64,000 nucleotides of DNA, taken from positions 1,426,001-1,490,000 of the forward strand of contig CAWIUG010000005.1 of NCBI GenBank assembly GCA_963839165.1. Reading direction: 5' to 3'. Positions 41,410-50,412 of the stretch are shown in pieces. Source of the DNA: DATFVA01 sp963839165 (GTDB taxonomy: Bacteria; Bacteroidota; Ignavibacteria; Ignavibacteriales; Ignavibacteriaceae). Position 1 is the first letter of the stretch; each line of letters opens with the position of its first letter. The translations under genes were made by a program, and so were the position numbers. Below the pieces are notes generated by a model, which saw nothing but the letters and a program-made list of their open reading frames with translations, was not told the DNA's origin and searched no databases.

Positions 41410-42492
41410 TTGACCGCTGAAAATGCTATAAGATCCGTCCCGAAGGTGCTTTTACACGATCATCTCGATGGGGGGCTGCGTCCTGATACCATAATTGAGC
41501 TTGCCCGCGATATAAAATACAAAAAACTACCTACATCCGATCCCGGAGAGCTGGCTGAATGGTTCCATAGAGGAGCAAATAAGGGCAACCTGGTGGAATT
41601 TCTGCAGGGATTTGAGCATACAACAGCTGTTATGCAGACAAAGGAGGCTCTGCAGAGATGCGCCTATGAGATGATGGAGGATATGCGGAAAGATGGAGTT
41701 TGCTACGTGGAAACCCGGTTTGCACCCGTCTTCCATGTAAATAAGAGCCTTTACCCGGAAGATGCTGTACTTGCGGTACTTGAGGGACTTGAAAAAGGAA
41801 AAAGGGATTTTGGAGTTGGTTATGGCCTCATCCTGTGTGCAATGCGGAATATGAAAGATTCACTGGAAATTGCTGAACTGGCTGTTAATTTCAGGGATTC
41901 GGGAGTCGTTGGCTTCGACCTGGCTGGTGAGGAAGGAGGTTTTCCGCCAAAGAAACATATTGATGCTTTCCAGTTTATTCAGCGTTCAAATTTTAATATC
42001 ACTATACACGCTGGTGAAGCTTTCGGGAAGGAGTCTATCTGGCAGGCAATTCAGTGGTGCGGGGCTCATCGAATTGGACATGCTACTCACCTTAGAGAAG
42101 ATATAGCTACTGGCAGAGGCGGCCATACAATTGTATTCGGTGAACTCGCTCAGTATATACTCGATAAAAGGATTCCCCTGGAAATATGCCTCCTTAGTAA
42201 TCTTCATACCGGTGCGGTCGACAGCCTTGAAAATCATCCCTTCAAGATCCTTTACGATAATAAATTCAGGGTTACCATAAATACAGATGACCGGCTTATG
42301 AGCGATACAACCATGACAAATGAATTTCTCATCGCTCAGAAGTATTTCGGGATTACACTTGACGACATTGAAAAAATTACCCTTAATGCGATGAAGTCAG
42401 CGTTCATCCATTATAATGAGAGATTAAAATACATATACAACGTTATTAAACCCGGGTTTAAGAAAACCAGGGAAACTTTAAATTCACAATAA
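41410..42492 (+). CDS. Adenosine deaminase family protein
   Basis: 360 residues starting at TTG (41410). Zinc and catalytic residues are in HDHLDGGLRP, HAGEAFGKES (His and catalytic Glu), RIGHATHL and INTDDRL. The family converts adenosine to inosine (some members act on adenine or other purines). It opens a plus-strand run with a small protein, urocanate hydratase and a phosphoglycerate dehydrogenase, all with short gaps. Its product could feed the nucleoside salvage implied by the nucleotidase and nucleoside hydrolase genes (inference). Confidence 0.88.
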   Translation: MTAENAIRSVPKVLLHDHLDGGLRPDTIIELARDIKYKKLPTSDPGELAEWFHRGANKGNLVEFLQGFEHTTAVMQTKEALQRCAYEMMEDMRKDGVCYVETRFAPVFHVNKSLYPEDAVLAVLEGLEKGKRDFGVGYGLILCAMRNMKDSLEIAELAVNFRDSGVVGFDLAGEEGGFPPKKHIDAFQFIQRSNFNITIHAGEAFGKESIWQAIQWCGAHRIGHATHLREDIATGRGGHTIVFGELAQYILDKRIPLEICLLSNLHTGAVDSLENHPFKILYDNKFRVTINTDDRLMSDTTMTNEFLIAQKYFGITLDDIEKITLNAMKSAFIHYNERLKYIYNVIKPGFKKTRETLNSQ

Positions 42493-42509
42493 GGCGATAC
42501 TAAATATAT

Positions 42510-42845
42510 ATGAAGAAACTGTTCACTAATTATAATTTCGAGTTCGATAAAAACGAAAAGAAATTGTTAACTACCTTTTCAAAACAGGTGATTAAACAAA
42601 TCAGCGGAGACAACAGGTACTTTGCTGAGGAAAGAGCTTTTAACTCTATACTTGAGAAACTGTCCTCTTCCACTGATTCCGTTAAACTTACTAAAGATGA
42701 GCGAACAAGATTGTTAAATCAGCTGAATGAAAATGTTAAGTTCTTAAAAAAAGAATCGGCCGCAAGCTGGTTTTTTAAGAGATGGCTGTATAAGTCCATG
42801 CTTAAACAGTATAACGGTATTTTAGAAAATCATTTCCGAGGATAA
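42510..42845 (+). CDS. Hypothetical protein in the adenosine deaminase-hutU operon
   Basis: 111 residues, highly charged and mostly helical (FDKNEKKLLTTFSKQVIKQI..., DERTRLLNQLNENVKFLKKES), with a basic aromatic end (WFFKRWLYKSMLKQY). No domain is recognised. It lies 17 bp after the deaminase stop and its stop is 1 bp before the urocanate hydratase ATG, so it is translated with them. Confidence 0.7.
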   Translation: MKKLFTNYNFEFDKNEKKLLTTFSKQVIKQISGDNRYFAEERAFNSILEKLSSSTDSVKLTKDERTRLLNQLNENVKFLKKESAASWFFKRWLYKSMLKQYNGILENHFRG

Positions 42846-42846
42846 A

Positions 42847-44514
42847 ATGAGTTCTGTTAACACTAAAGAAGTTTCAATCAAAGCTCCCCGCGGCAGCAGC
42901 CTTTCCTGCAAAGGATGGCTCCAGGAAGCCGCAATGCGGATGTTGATGAATAATCTTGACAGTGAAGTCGCCGAGAATCCGGCAGAATTAATCATATACG
43001 GCGGCAGCGGTAAGGCTGCCCGCAACTGGGATGCATATGAAGCAATCATCGAATCGCTTAAAAATCTGGAGAATGATGAGACTCTGCTTGTGCAGTCAGG
43101 TAAACCCGTGGGTATTTTCAGAACCTATCCGGATGCTCCGCGTGTTCTTATATCAAACTCAATGCTTGTACCCGACTGGGCTACATGGGATGAGTTCAGG
43201 AGACTTGAGGGTTTGGGACTTACCATGTATGGTCAGATGACTGCGGGAAGCTGGATCTACATCGGTACGCAGGGTATCCTCCAGGGTACGTATGAAACTT
43301 TTGCTGAATGCGGCCGGAAATATTTTAACGGCGATTTTACAGGTAAGTTTGTACTTACTGCCGGACTAGGCGGTATGGGTGGTGCTCAGCCTCTGGCTGC
43401 AACTATGAATGGAGCCGCTTTCCTTGGTGTAGAAGTTGACCGTAAAAGGATTGAAAAAAGACTTGAAACGGGGTATATCGATGAGATCTCCGATAACCTG
43501 GATGAGGCTCTCGCTAAGGTATTAAAAGCAAAGAAAGAAGGAAGGGCGCTTTCAGTAGGACTTGTAGGGAACGCGGGTGAGATACATCCACAGATCCTTG
43601 ATAAAGGAATTATACCTGATATTGTTACGGATCAGACCTCCGCACACGATGTCTTAAACGGATATATTCCAGCCGAAATGACTCTTGAAGAGGCTCTCAG
43701 GCTCAGGAAGGAAAACCCTTCCAGATATATGGATCTGTCACGCAGAACTATTGTTAATCATGTTAAAGCTATGCTCGGATTTCAGCAGAAGGGTTCCATA
43801 GTATTCGATTACGGCAACAATATTAGAGGTGAAGCAAAAGAAAACGGATTGAAGAACGCGTTTGATATACCCGGATTTGTACCTGAATTTATTCGTCCCC
43901 TCTTCTGCGACGGAATGGGTCCTTTTCGGTGGGTAGCATTATCGGGTGATCCCAATGATATCTATGAAACTGATAAAGCAGTAATTGAAACTTTCCCTGA
44001 AAAGAAGTCCCTTATTAAATGGATTAAAATGGCACAGGAAAAGGTTCATTTCCAGGGTCTTCCTTCAAGGATTTGCTGGCTGGGTTATGGTGAGCGTGCT
44101 AAGATGGGAAAGATATTTAATGACCTGGTAGCTTCCGGAAAAGTGAGTGCCCCCATCGTAATTGGGAGGGATCATCTCGACTGCGGATCTGTAGCTTCAC
44201 CAAATCGTGAAACCGAAAATATGAAAGACGGCAGCGATGCCATTGCTGACTGGCCGATTCTTAATGCGCTGCTTAATGCTGTAGGCGGGGCAAGCTGGGT
44301 TTCAGTACATCACGGCGGTGGCGTCGGCATAGGCAAATCTATTCACGCAGGAATGGTGATAGTTGCTGACGGAACTAAAGAAGCAGAGAGAAGACTGGAA
44401 AGGGTACTGACATATGATCCCGGAATGGGAATTGTAAGGCACTCTGATGCCGGTTATGAAAAGGCAGTTGATAATGCTAAAAAAATGAATATTAAAATTC
44501 CAATGCTAAAATAA
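42847..44514 (+). CDS. hutU: Urocanate hydratase
   Basis: 555 residues, the usual length. The NAD-binding and active-site sequences are visible: YGGSGKAARNWDAY, LVQSGKPVGIFRT, TAGSWIYIGTQGILQGTYE, TAGLGGMGGAQPLA, and the conserved FCDGMGPFRWVALSGDP near residue 360. It converts urocanate to imidazolone propionate in histidine degradation. No hutH, hutI or hutG is in the window, so the rest of the pathway must be elsewhere. Confidence 0.95.
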   Translation: MSSVNTKEVSIKAPRGSSLSCKGWLQEAAMRMLMNNLDSEVAENPAELIIYGGSGKAARNWDAYEAIIESLKNLENDETLLVQSGKPVGIFRTYPDAPRVLISNSMLVPDWATWDEFRRLEGLGLTMYGQMTAGSWIYIGTQGILQGTYETFAECGRKYFNGDFTGKFVLTAGLGGMGGAQPLAATMNGAAFLGVEVDRKRIEKRLETGYIDEISDNLDEALAKVLKAKKEGRALSVGLVGNAGEIHPQILDKGIIPDIVTDQTSAHDVLNGYIPAEMTLEEALRLRKENPSRYMDLSRRTIVNHVKAMLGFQQKGSIVFDYGNNIRGEAKENGLKNAFDIPGFVPEFIRPLFCDGMGPFRWVALSGDPNDIYETDKAVIETFPEKKSLIKWIKMAQEKVHFQGLPSRICWLGYGERAKMGKIFNDLVASGKVSAPIVIGRDHLDCGSVASPNRETENMKDGSDAIADWPILNALLNAVGGASWVSVHHGGGVGIGKSIHAGMVIVADGTKEAERRLERVLTYDPGMGIVRHSDAGYEKAVDNAKKMNIKIPMLK

Positions 44515-44552
44515 TTTGCGAACGATTTAATTAAACCAGAAATGGAGCAAAA

Positions 44553-45743
44553 ATGAAAGTTAAAGTACTTATAGCAGATAAATTTCCCGATCAGTATATA
44601 AAGCAGCTTAATGAAATGAACCTGGAAGTAATCTTTTCGCCGAAGCTTGGTGAGAAGGATCTTCCCGAGGCTGCGAAAGAAGTTGATATACTGGTTGTGC
44701 GTTCAACTATAGTTAATGCTGACACAATAAATTCCAGTAGAACACTTAACCTTATTATTCGTGCGGGAGCCGGGGTTAACAATATTGATATTGCTGCCGC
44801 AAATAAAAAAGGGATCTATGTTGCAAATTGTCCCGGCATGAATTCAATCGCCGTTGCTGAACTGGCTATGGGACTTATGATCTCACTCGACAGAAGGATT
44901 CCCGATAACGTGGCCGATTTCAGGAAAGGTGTATGGAATAAAGGTGAATATTCAAAAGCTGAGGGATTAAAAGGAAAAACTCTTGGAATTATAGGCGTAG
45001 GCGCCATTGGTAAAGAAGTTGCCAAAAGAGCTCTTGCTTTTGAAATGAATGTTTACGGAAAGGATATCTCCAGAATAGAGGGTGTACAGATCAAGGATTT
45101 CTCTGAAATGGATCAGCTCCTTCCGCTTTGTGATATTATTACAATCCACCTTCCCGCAACACCTGAAACAAAAGGCCTGTTCAATAAAAAAATGTTCTCG
45201 TTTATGAAAAACGGAGCCTTTCTAATTAACACTTCACGGCCTGACGTTATAGTAGAAGAGGATCTCCTTGAAGCTATTAAAGAAAAGAATATACGTGCCG
45301 CCCTTGATGTTTTTAAAGGTGAGCCGGAATCGAAAACAGGTGAAGTAGGCTCTGTACTTAAGGATAATCCTAACGTATATGTTACACACCATATCGGGGC
45401 ATCAACGGAACAGGCTCAGAACGCTGTTGCTGAAGAGACCGTTAAGATAATTAAAGATTACACAACAAGTGGATTGATTGCTCATTGGATTAACAGGGCA
45501 AAAATTACAGATGCTAAATATCAGCTCGTAGTAAAACATTACGATAAACCCGGTGTATTGGCGTCGATACTGGATGTTATCAGAGAAGGAAATATTAATA
45601 TTGAAGAAATAGAGAACGTCATTTTTCAGGGAGGCGTTGCAGCCAGCTGTACAATGAAGTTAAAGTCCCCTGTTTCTGCCGAAAAGCTAAAAGCTATGCA
45701 GGGAAATCCCGATGTATTAAGTATTTCTCACGTCGCACTTTAA
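44553..45743 (+). CDS. serA: D-3-phosphoglycerate dehydrogenase with ACT domain
   Basis: 396 residues: substrate-binding part, NAD-binding Rossmann domain (GKTLGIIGVGAIGKEVAKRA, about 140-160), catalytic INTSRPDVI, the VTHHIGASTEQAQNAVAE segment with the active-site histidine, and a C-terminal ACT-like regulatory domain (about 320-396, YDKPGVLASILDVIREGNI). It makes 3-phosphohydroxypyruvate for serine synthesis. It is the short form without the intervening domain of long SerA enzymes. A hairpin terminator follows. Confidence 0.88.
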   Translation: MKVKVLIADKFPDQYIKQLNEMNLEVIFSPKLGEKDLPEAAKEVDILVVRSTIVNADTINSSRTLNLIIRAGAGVNNIDIAAANKKGIYVANCPGMNSIAVAELAMGLMISLDRRIPDNVADFRKGVWNKGEYSKAEGLKGKTLGIIGVGAIGKEVAKRALAFEMNVYGKDISRIEGVQIKDFSEMDQLLPLCDIITIHLPATPETKGLFNKKMFSFMKNGAFLINTSRPDVIVEEDLLEAIKEKNIRAALDVFKGEPESKTGEVGSVLKDNPNVYVTHHIGASTEQAQNAVAEETVKIIKDYTTSGLIAHWINRAKITDAKYQLVVKHYDKPGVLASILDVIREGNINIEEIENVIFQGGVAASCTMKLKSPVSAEKLKAMQGNPDVLSISHVAL

Positions 45744-45748
45744 TCTAA

Positions 45749-45781
45749 AAAGGCTGCCTTAATTTTATTGAGGCAGCCTTT
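45749..45781. terminator. Bidirectional hairpin terminator after serA
   Basis: AAAGGCTGCCT ... AGGCAGCCTTT, an 11-bp perfect stem with an 11-nt loop, A-rich on one side and T-rich on the other, between convergent genes. Confidence 0.9.
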
Positions 45782-45820
45782 GTTCAAGCCCATTTACTCT
45801 TCCTGATTTTGTACCTTTTA

Positions 45821-46585
45821 TTATCCTGCGGCTGCTGCGAATTTCGGTGTTATTATTTCTTTTATCATTCCATGAAAATACGGAAGCATAATAAGCTGGG
45901 TGAATGCTTCGGTATCCTGTTCATCAAACTCAAGCACGAATGAAGAGATATTCTGTTTTATATAGCTTAATGTTTTCTCTGAGAATGAAAAATATTGTTC
46001 AAGCTTATCAAAATTTTCATAGACATCCGGTATCTTTTCAAGAAGTACAGGTTCAAGTTCTTTCACCATCTCCTCGTTAGCTGAAGCAAGTATAAAATTA
46101 ACATAAGGCAGAGAAAGTAATTCAATCACCTCTTCCGAAAAGCTTATTCCATTAAAGAGTCTGTCCTCATAAAAATTCTGTTTCCCTGATACCACAAGAT
46201 TGCTGCTTTCCCTGTTCAGGGATGAAGATAATGATACTTCAATATCGGCGTTGTACAACTCTTTGAATAAAAGTCTGCCCAATATAACCTCCGCGGAGGA
46301 AACATCGCCCGCGGCTTTAAGCGACTTCAGCGACCTGTCTTCGGCAAAATATATGTAGGTGTTGCAAAGCGATCCTTCGAATGAAATTCCATATTTCCTG
46401 GAAACAAATAAGTCATTATGACTAACAATATCCATTGCTGGGATCAATGCGGCGGCCGTCTTATCTTTTTCAAGTGCCGCACTTAATGCAGAGGCAGGAA
46501 GGAATTTTAGATTCTGCCTTATACTTTCAGGCAGAGTAAGTGCGATGACCGATGTGAAGACATTTTCAGGAAACAGTATATTCAT
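45821..46585 (-). CDS. MqnA/MqnD-like periplasmic-binding-fold protein
   Basis: 254 residues. The sequence order ALIPAMDIVSHNDLFVSRKYGISFEG, then DVSSAEVILGRLLFKELYNADIEV, resembles chorismate dehydratase MqnA and its relative MqnD of the futalosine menaquinone pathway, which have a periplasmic-binding-protein type II fold without a signal peptide. Similarity is judged by pattern only, and conserved MqnA residues are not all visible. A diverged paralogue or other solute-binding-like protein is possible. It stands alone, with a terminator on each side. Confidence 0.5.
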   Translation of the reverse strand: MNILFPENVFTSVIALTLPESIRQNLKFLPASALSAALEKDKTAAALIPAMDIVSHNDLFVSRKYGISFEGSLCNTYIYFAEDRSLKSLKAAGDVSSAEVILGRLLFKELYNADIEVSLSSSLNRESSNLVVSGKQNFYEDRLFNGISFSEEVIELLSLPYVNFILASANEEMVKELEPVLLEKIPDVYENFDKLEQYFSFSEKTLSYIKQNISSFVLEFDEQDTEAFTQLIMLPYFHGMIKEIITPKFAAAAG

Positions 46586-46595
46586 AATTTAAAAA

Positions 46596-46619
46596 TAAAA
46601 AGCCCCGCATTTACGGGGC
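46596..46619 (-). terminator. Rho-independent terminator of the ribosomal/ATP synthase block
   Basis: On the minus strand, GCCCCG-TAAATG-CGGGGC is followed by TTTTTATTTTT, 22 bp after the rplS stop. It is a canonical terminator for the minus-strand block. Confidence 0.9.
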
Positions 46620-46640
46620 CGGTTATTAAAATACATGTGA

Positions 46641-46985
46641 TCAGGATTCTTTAGATTTAATTCTGGCTGCTTTACCCGAAAGATTTCTGAGGTAATAAAG
46701 TTTTGCTCTTCTTACATCACCCTGTTTCAGCAATTCGATTTTAGCAATCTTAGGTGAGTTATAGGGAAATATTCTTTCCACACCAACACCGCTGGATATC
46801 TTACGAACGGTAAAAGTTTTATTGTTACCCGCACCGCGGATGCTGATTACATCACCTTCAAAAGGCTGTATTCTTTCTTTGTCACCTTCAATAACACGTA
46901 CGTGAACACGTATATGGTCGCCGGAGCTGAACCCCGGGAGGTCGGTTTTATTTTGGTCTGGCAATATATTATTTACATCAATCAT
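46641..46985 (-). CDS. rplS: 50S ribosomal protein L19
   Basis: 114 residues, normal length. The conserved FSSGDHIRVHVRVIEGDKERIQPFEGDVI-type N-terminus and the GVGVERIFPYNSPKIAKIELL segment identify L19, which sits at the 30S-50S interface. It is the last gene of the rpsP-khpA-rimM-trmD-rplS order, a near-universal arrangement. Confidence 0.97.
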   Translation of the reverse strand: MIDVNNILPDQNKTDLPGFSSGDHIRVHVRVIEGDKERIQPFEGDVISIRGAGNNKTFTVRKISSGVGVERIFPYNSPKIAKIELLKQGDVRRAKLYYLRNLSGKAARIKSKES

Positions 46986-46996
46986 TTTTTTCTCCG

Positions 46997-47677
46997 CTAA
47001 TTATTAAAATTTTTCCACTTCTCAGTTAAATTTTTTGACTGTTCCTCTTTCCAGTTTCTAATCTCTTTATCATTTCCTGAGAGCAGAACTTCCGGAACCT
47101 TCATCCCGCGGTATTCTGCCGGTCTTGTAAAAGATGGTGCTTCAATCTTTTCACCATCCTGGAATGAATCATTAAGTGCAGATTCACTGTCATTAAGAAC
47201 ACCAGGAATCAGACGTACAACCGCATCGACTATCATCAGTGCAGGAAGTTCGCCTCCTGTAAGAACAAAATTCCCGACAGATATTTCATCTGTTGCGAAT
47301 TTTTCCCTCACACGGTCATCAATATCCTTATAATGGCCTGCCACTATCATCAGGTTTCCTGCCAGTGACAGCCTGTTTGCTGTTTTCTGATCAAATATTC
47401 TACCCCGGGGGGAAGTGAATATTATATGATCATATTTCAGATCCTGCTGTAGTTTTTCAATACACTCAAAGAACGGTTCAGGCTTAAGCACCATACCGGC
47501 ACCTCCGCCGAACGGTTTATCATCAATCTGTCTATGCTTATTAAAAGCATAATCTCTCAGGTTATGAACAAATATCTCAACCTTTTTCTTGGTCTGTGCT
47601 CTTTTAAGGATGCTGGCTTCCAGGGGACCATTAAAAATTTCAGGCACAGCCGAGATTATGTCAATCCTCATCTTCAT
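46997..47677 (-). CDS. trmD: tRNA (guanine-N1)-methyltransferase
   Basis: 226 residues of the SPOUT-type enzyme that methylates G37 of tRNA. The trefoil-knot residues AGHYKDIDDRVREKF and ISVGNFVLTGGELPALMIVDA are clear, with the dimer-forming DGEKIEAPSFTRPAEYRGM. It overlaps the rimM gene by 17 bp and precedes rplS by 11 bp. Confidence 0.97.
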   Translation of the reverse strand: MKMRIDIISAVPEIFNGPLEASILKRAQTKKKVEIFVHNLRDYAFNKHRQIDDKPFGGGAGMVLKPEPFFECIEKLQQDLKYDHIIFTSPRGRIFDQKTANRLSLAGNLMIVAGHYKDIDDRVREKFATDEISVGNFVLTGGELPALMIVDAVVRLIPGVLNDSESALNDSFQDGEKIEAPSFTRPAEYRGMKVPEVLLSGNDKEIRNWKEEQSKNLTEKWKNFNN

Positions 47678-48176
47678 AGAAACTTTCTCCCGGCTTCAGA
47701 ATCATTACTTTATTTTCAGGATCGAAGCTTTCAATAAGTTCCGAGAGAGCTGGTAGCAGGATTTCTCTGCCATTCACGTCTTCAATGACGTAAACGTCAT
47801 TCGCGGGATATGACAAGACTTCTTTAATTATACCAAATAACGCCTCATTCCTGAAAACCTTGCTATCCACGAGGTCATGGATAAAGAAAACTTTTTCAGG
47901 AAGCTTTACCGCATCTTTTTCGTCGACATAGATCTCTTTATTCAGCAAAACCCTGGTATCGTTATCCGAATCAAAATTTCTGAACTTAATAAAGAAATCA
48001 CCCTTGTTCTTTTTAACTGCTTCAACTATAAACTTCTTTTTACTATCAAAGAAATCTATAAATACTTCACGGAGTGAAAAAAATCGCTCAGGAAAATCGG
48101 AGTAAGAATAAATCTTCACAAATCCCTTATTATCAGCAATTGAAGTTATCCTGGCGACCAAAAAAAAATCACTCAC
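47661..48176 (-). CDS. rimM: Ribosome maturation factor RimM
   Basis: 171 residues: N-terminal beta barrel (FLVARITSIADNKGFVKIYSY) and a C-terminal PRC-barrel (about 95-171, EALFGIIKEVLSYPANDVYVIE, EILLPALSELIESFD). RimM helps assemble the 30S head around S19. Located between khpA and trmD in the standard order. The N-terminal GK/IxGAHG motif is diverged (ADNKGF). Confidence 0.92.
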   Translation of the reverse strand: MSDFFLVARITSIADNKGFVKIYSYSDFPERFFSLREVFIDFFDSKKKFIVEAVKKNKGDFFIKFRNFDSDNDTRVLLNKEIYVDEKDAVKLPEKVFFIHDLVDSKVFRNEALFGIIKEVLSYPANDVYVIEDVNGREILLPALSELIESFDPENKVMILKPGESFYEDED

Positions 48177-48187
48177 CTGACAGAGAA

Positions 48188-48421
48188 TTAGTCAAGAATT
48201 TCAAGAATTGCTCTCTTACCTTCCTTAGCCGCAATTGCAGTAAGGAGTGTTCGCATTGCCTGAGCAGTCTTGCCCTGTTTCCCTATCACTTTACCGACAT
48301 CTTCCGCCTGGACTTTCAGAGAAAGAACAATTTTATTCTCTTCCGGAGCTTTCTCATCAATAGAGACATTTTCCGGATTATCGACCAGGTGTCTTGCGAT
48401 ATATTCGATGAATTCTTTCAT
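48188..48421 (-). CDS. khpA: KH-domain RNA-binding protein KhpA
   Basis: 77 residues, a single type II KH domain with the GxxG loop in GKVIGKQGKTAQAMRTLL. KhpA (YlqC) proteins bind RNA and often lie between rpsP and rimM, as here. Confidence 0.92.
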   Translation of the reverse strand: MKEFIEYIARHLVDNPENVSIDEKAPEENKIVLSLKVQAEDVGKVIGKQGKTAQAMRTLLTAIAAKEGKRAILEILD

Positions 48422-48493
48422 AGAAAGAAGCCTCCTATATTAAAGCACGGGAGCTTATGAAATAACGTACAGTTGAAAAACCTCAGTTAAAGA

Positions 48494-49012
48494 TTACTCT
48501 TTTTCCTCAGTATTCTCTTCAGAAGCAGCGCCCTTTACTTCTGCCGTACTTTTTTCAGTTTCAACTTCCTTTTCCGTGTTCTTTTCCGGAGCAACATTTT
48601 CACCTACGGACTTTGCAGTATTGGCTTCTTCACTTACTTCTTCCGTCTTCATCTTTGCTTTCTTTCCCTGATTCCTGCTTGTCTGCTTCGCTTCCTGCAA
48701 TTTAGTCCACTGTTCCAGTTCAGACTGAATCTTATCTTCAGAAAGACCTTTACGGATTAGTTCTCTTTTAAGAGTAATACCTCTCTGTCTCAGTAAACTT
48801 TTTACTGTATCTGTAGGCTGCGCGCCTTTATCCAGCCAGTATAATGCTCTGTCTTCCTTAATGTCTATAGTATGGGGATTTGTTAATGGATTATATAAGC
48901 CGATAGATTCCAGGAATTTTCCATCTCTCGGGGATCTGGAATCTGCGGCAACAACCTTGTATATAGGTTGTTTTTTCTTTCCCATACGTCTTAATCTTAA
49001 CTTAACTGCCAA
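48494..49012 (-). CDS. rpsP: 30S ribosomal protein S16 with a long acidic C-terminal tail
   Basis: 172 residues, twice the common length. Residues 1-85 are S16 (KLRLRRMGKKKQPIYKVVAADSRSPRDGKFLE...YNPLTNPHTI...GAQPTDTVKSLL). Residues about 86-172 are rich in Glu, Lys, Ala and Thr (EEVSEEANTAKSVGENVAPE...EKEVETEKSTAEVK) and probably disordered or helical. Tails of this kind are common in Bacteroidota S16 and support the taxonomic placement. Confidence 0.96.
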   Translation of the reverse strand: MAVKLRLRRMGKKKQPIYKVVAADSRSPRDGKFLESIGLYNPLTNPHTIDIKEDRALYWLDKGAQPTDTVKSLLRQRGITLKRELIRKGLSEDKIQSELEQWTKLQEAKQTSRNQGKKAKMKTEEVSEEANTAKSVGENVAPEKNTEKEVETEKSTAEVKGAASEENTEEKE

Positions 49013-49043
49013 GTTTTTAACCTCCTGAATTAGTCACTTTTCT

Positions 49044-50369
49044 TTAGAATTTTAAATTCCTCAAAGATGATGTACCTCCAAATCCTTTTCTCGCCATCTG
49101 ACCCATCATCTTCTGCATTTCTGCAAATTGTTTAACAAGCCGGTTAACATCCTGTATAGATGTACCGCTTCCACGTGCAATCCTTTTGCGCCTGTTACCG
49201 TTCAATATTTTCGGGGCTGAACGTTCCTCAAGCGTCATCGACTGGATTATCGCCTCAACTTTTACGAGTGCTTTATCGTCAATATTGGCATTCTTAATTT
49301 GAGAACCGAGTCCCGGAATCATTCCCAACAGAGAAGATAAAGAACCCATTTTCTTAATTGCTTTAATTTGCTTAAGAAAATCGTCAAAATCAAATTTATT
49401 TTTCTTTAATTTCTCTTCCAGGCGTTCTGCCTCGCTGACATCGAAGCTTTCCTGGGCCTTTTCTACGAGTGAAACAACGTCGCCGCGCCCCAGTATCCTG
49501 GATGCAAGCCTGTCAGGGTAGAAAATCTCAAGATCTGTAAGTTTTTCTCCATTACTGATGAATTTGATGGGTTTTCCCACCACCTGCCTGATAGAAAGGG
49601 CGGCACCGCCGCGGGCATCACCATCCAATTTTGTAAGAACAATACCGTCAAAATTAACTTTTTCGTTGAACGCCTTAGCAGAGTTAACCGCATCCTGACC
49701 AGTCATCGAGTCGACTACAAAAAGCGTTTCAGTCGGTTTTACAAGATCTTTTATGTCAGCAACTTCCGTCATCATATCTTCATCAACATGAAGGCGGCCG
49801 GCTGTATCTACTACTAAAGTATCATAATTTTTTTCTTTTGCAAAGCTGAGAGCATCTACAGCTGTCTTTTTTGCATTCTTTTCATCCAGAGAAAAAACAG
49901 GAACACCAATCTGCTCACCGAGAGTTTTAAGCTGTTCGATCGCAGCTGGTCTGTACACATCGGCTGCGGCCAGAAGTACTCTGCGGTTTTTTTCTTTAAG
50001 TCTTTTTGCCAGTTTACCACTAAAAGTAGTTTTACCCGACCCCTGTAGACCGACAATAAGGATCGTTGTAATTCCCGAACCGTTAAGTTTTATTTCGGTG
50101 CTGCTATTTCCCAGGAGAGTAGTCAGCTCATCGTGAATTATCTTGGTGATTAACTGTCCCGGGGTAATAGAATTGATAACTTCCTTACCAAGAGCTTTCA
50201 GAGAAACGTTATCAATAAATTCTTTTGCAACGCGGTAGTTAACGTCAGCATCTAGAAGAACCCTGCGTACTTCCCTCAGGGTATCTGAAATATTCTTTTC
50301 GGTTAACTTTCCTTGTCCCCTTATTTTTTTAAGGGAAGATTCTAACTTTTGCTGAAGGTCTTCAAACAT
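49044..50369 (-). CDS. ffh: Signal recognition particle protein Ffh
   Basis: 441 residues: N domain, GTPase G domain (GLQGSGKTTFSGKLA, VDTAGRLHVDE, TKLDGDARGGAALS) and methionine-rich M domain (about 300-441, ending MQKMMGQMARKG). It binds 4.5S RNA and targets nascent membrane proteins. It lies 31 bp upstream of rpsP. Confidence 0.97.
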   Translation of the reverse strand: MFEDLQQKLESSLKKIRGQGKLTEKNISDTLREVRRVLLDADVNYRVAKEFIDNVSLKALGKEVINSITPGQLITKIIHDELTTLLGNSSTEIKLNGSGITTILIVGLQGSGKTTFSGKLAKRLKEKNRRVLLAAADVYRPAAIEQLKTLGEQIGVPVFSLDEKNAKKTAVDALSFAKEKNYDTLVVDTAGRLHVDEDMMTEVADIKDLVKPTETLFVVDSMTGQDAVNSAKAFNEKVNFDGIVLTKLDGDARGGAALSIRQVVGKPIKFISNGEKLTDLEIFYPDRLASRILGRGDVVSLVEKAQESFDVSEAERLEEKLKKNKFDFDDFLKQIKAIKKMGSLSSLLGMIPGLGSQIKNANIDDKALVKVEAIIQSMTLEERSAPKILNGNRRKRIARGSGTSIQDVNRLVKQFAEMQKMMGQMARKGFGGTSSLRNLKF

Positions 50370-50412
50370 AGTGTCTCAGTATTTAATAATCTTTCGCTGT
50401 CTCTTAATCTAT

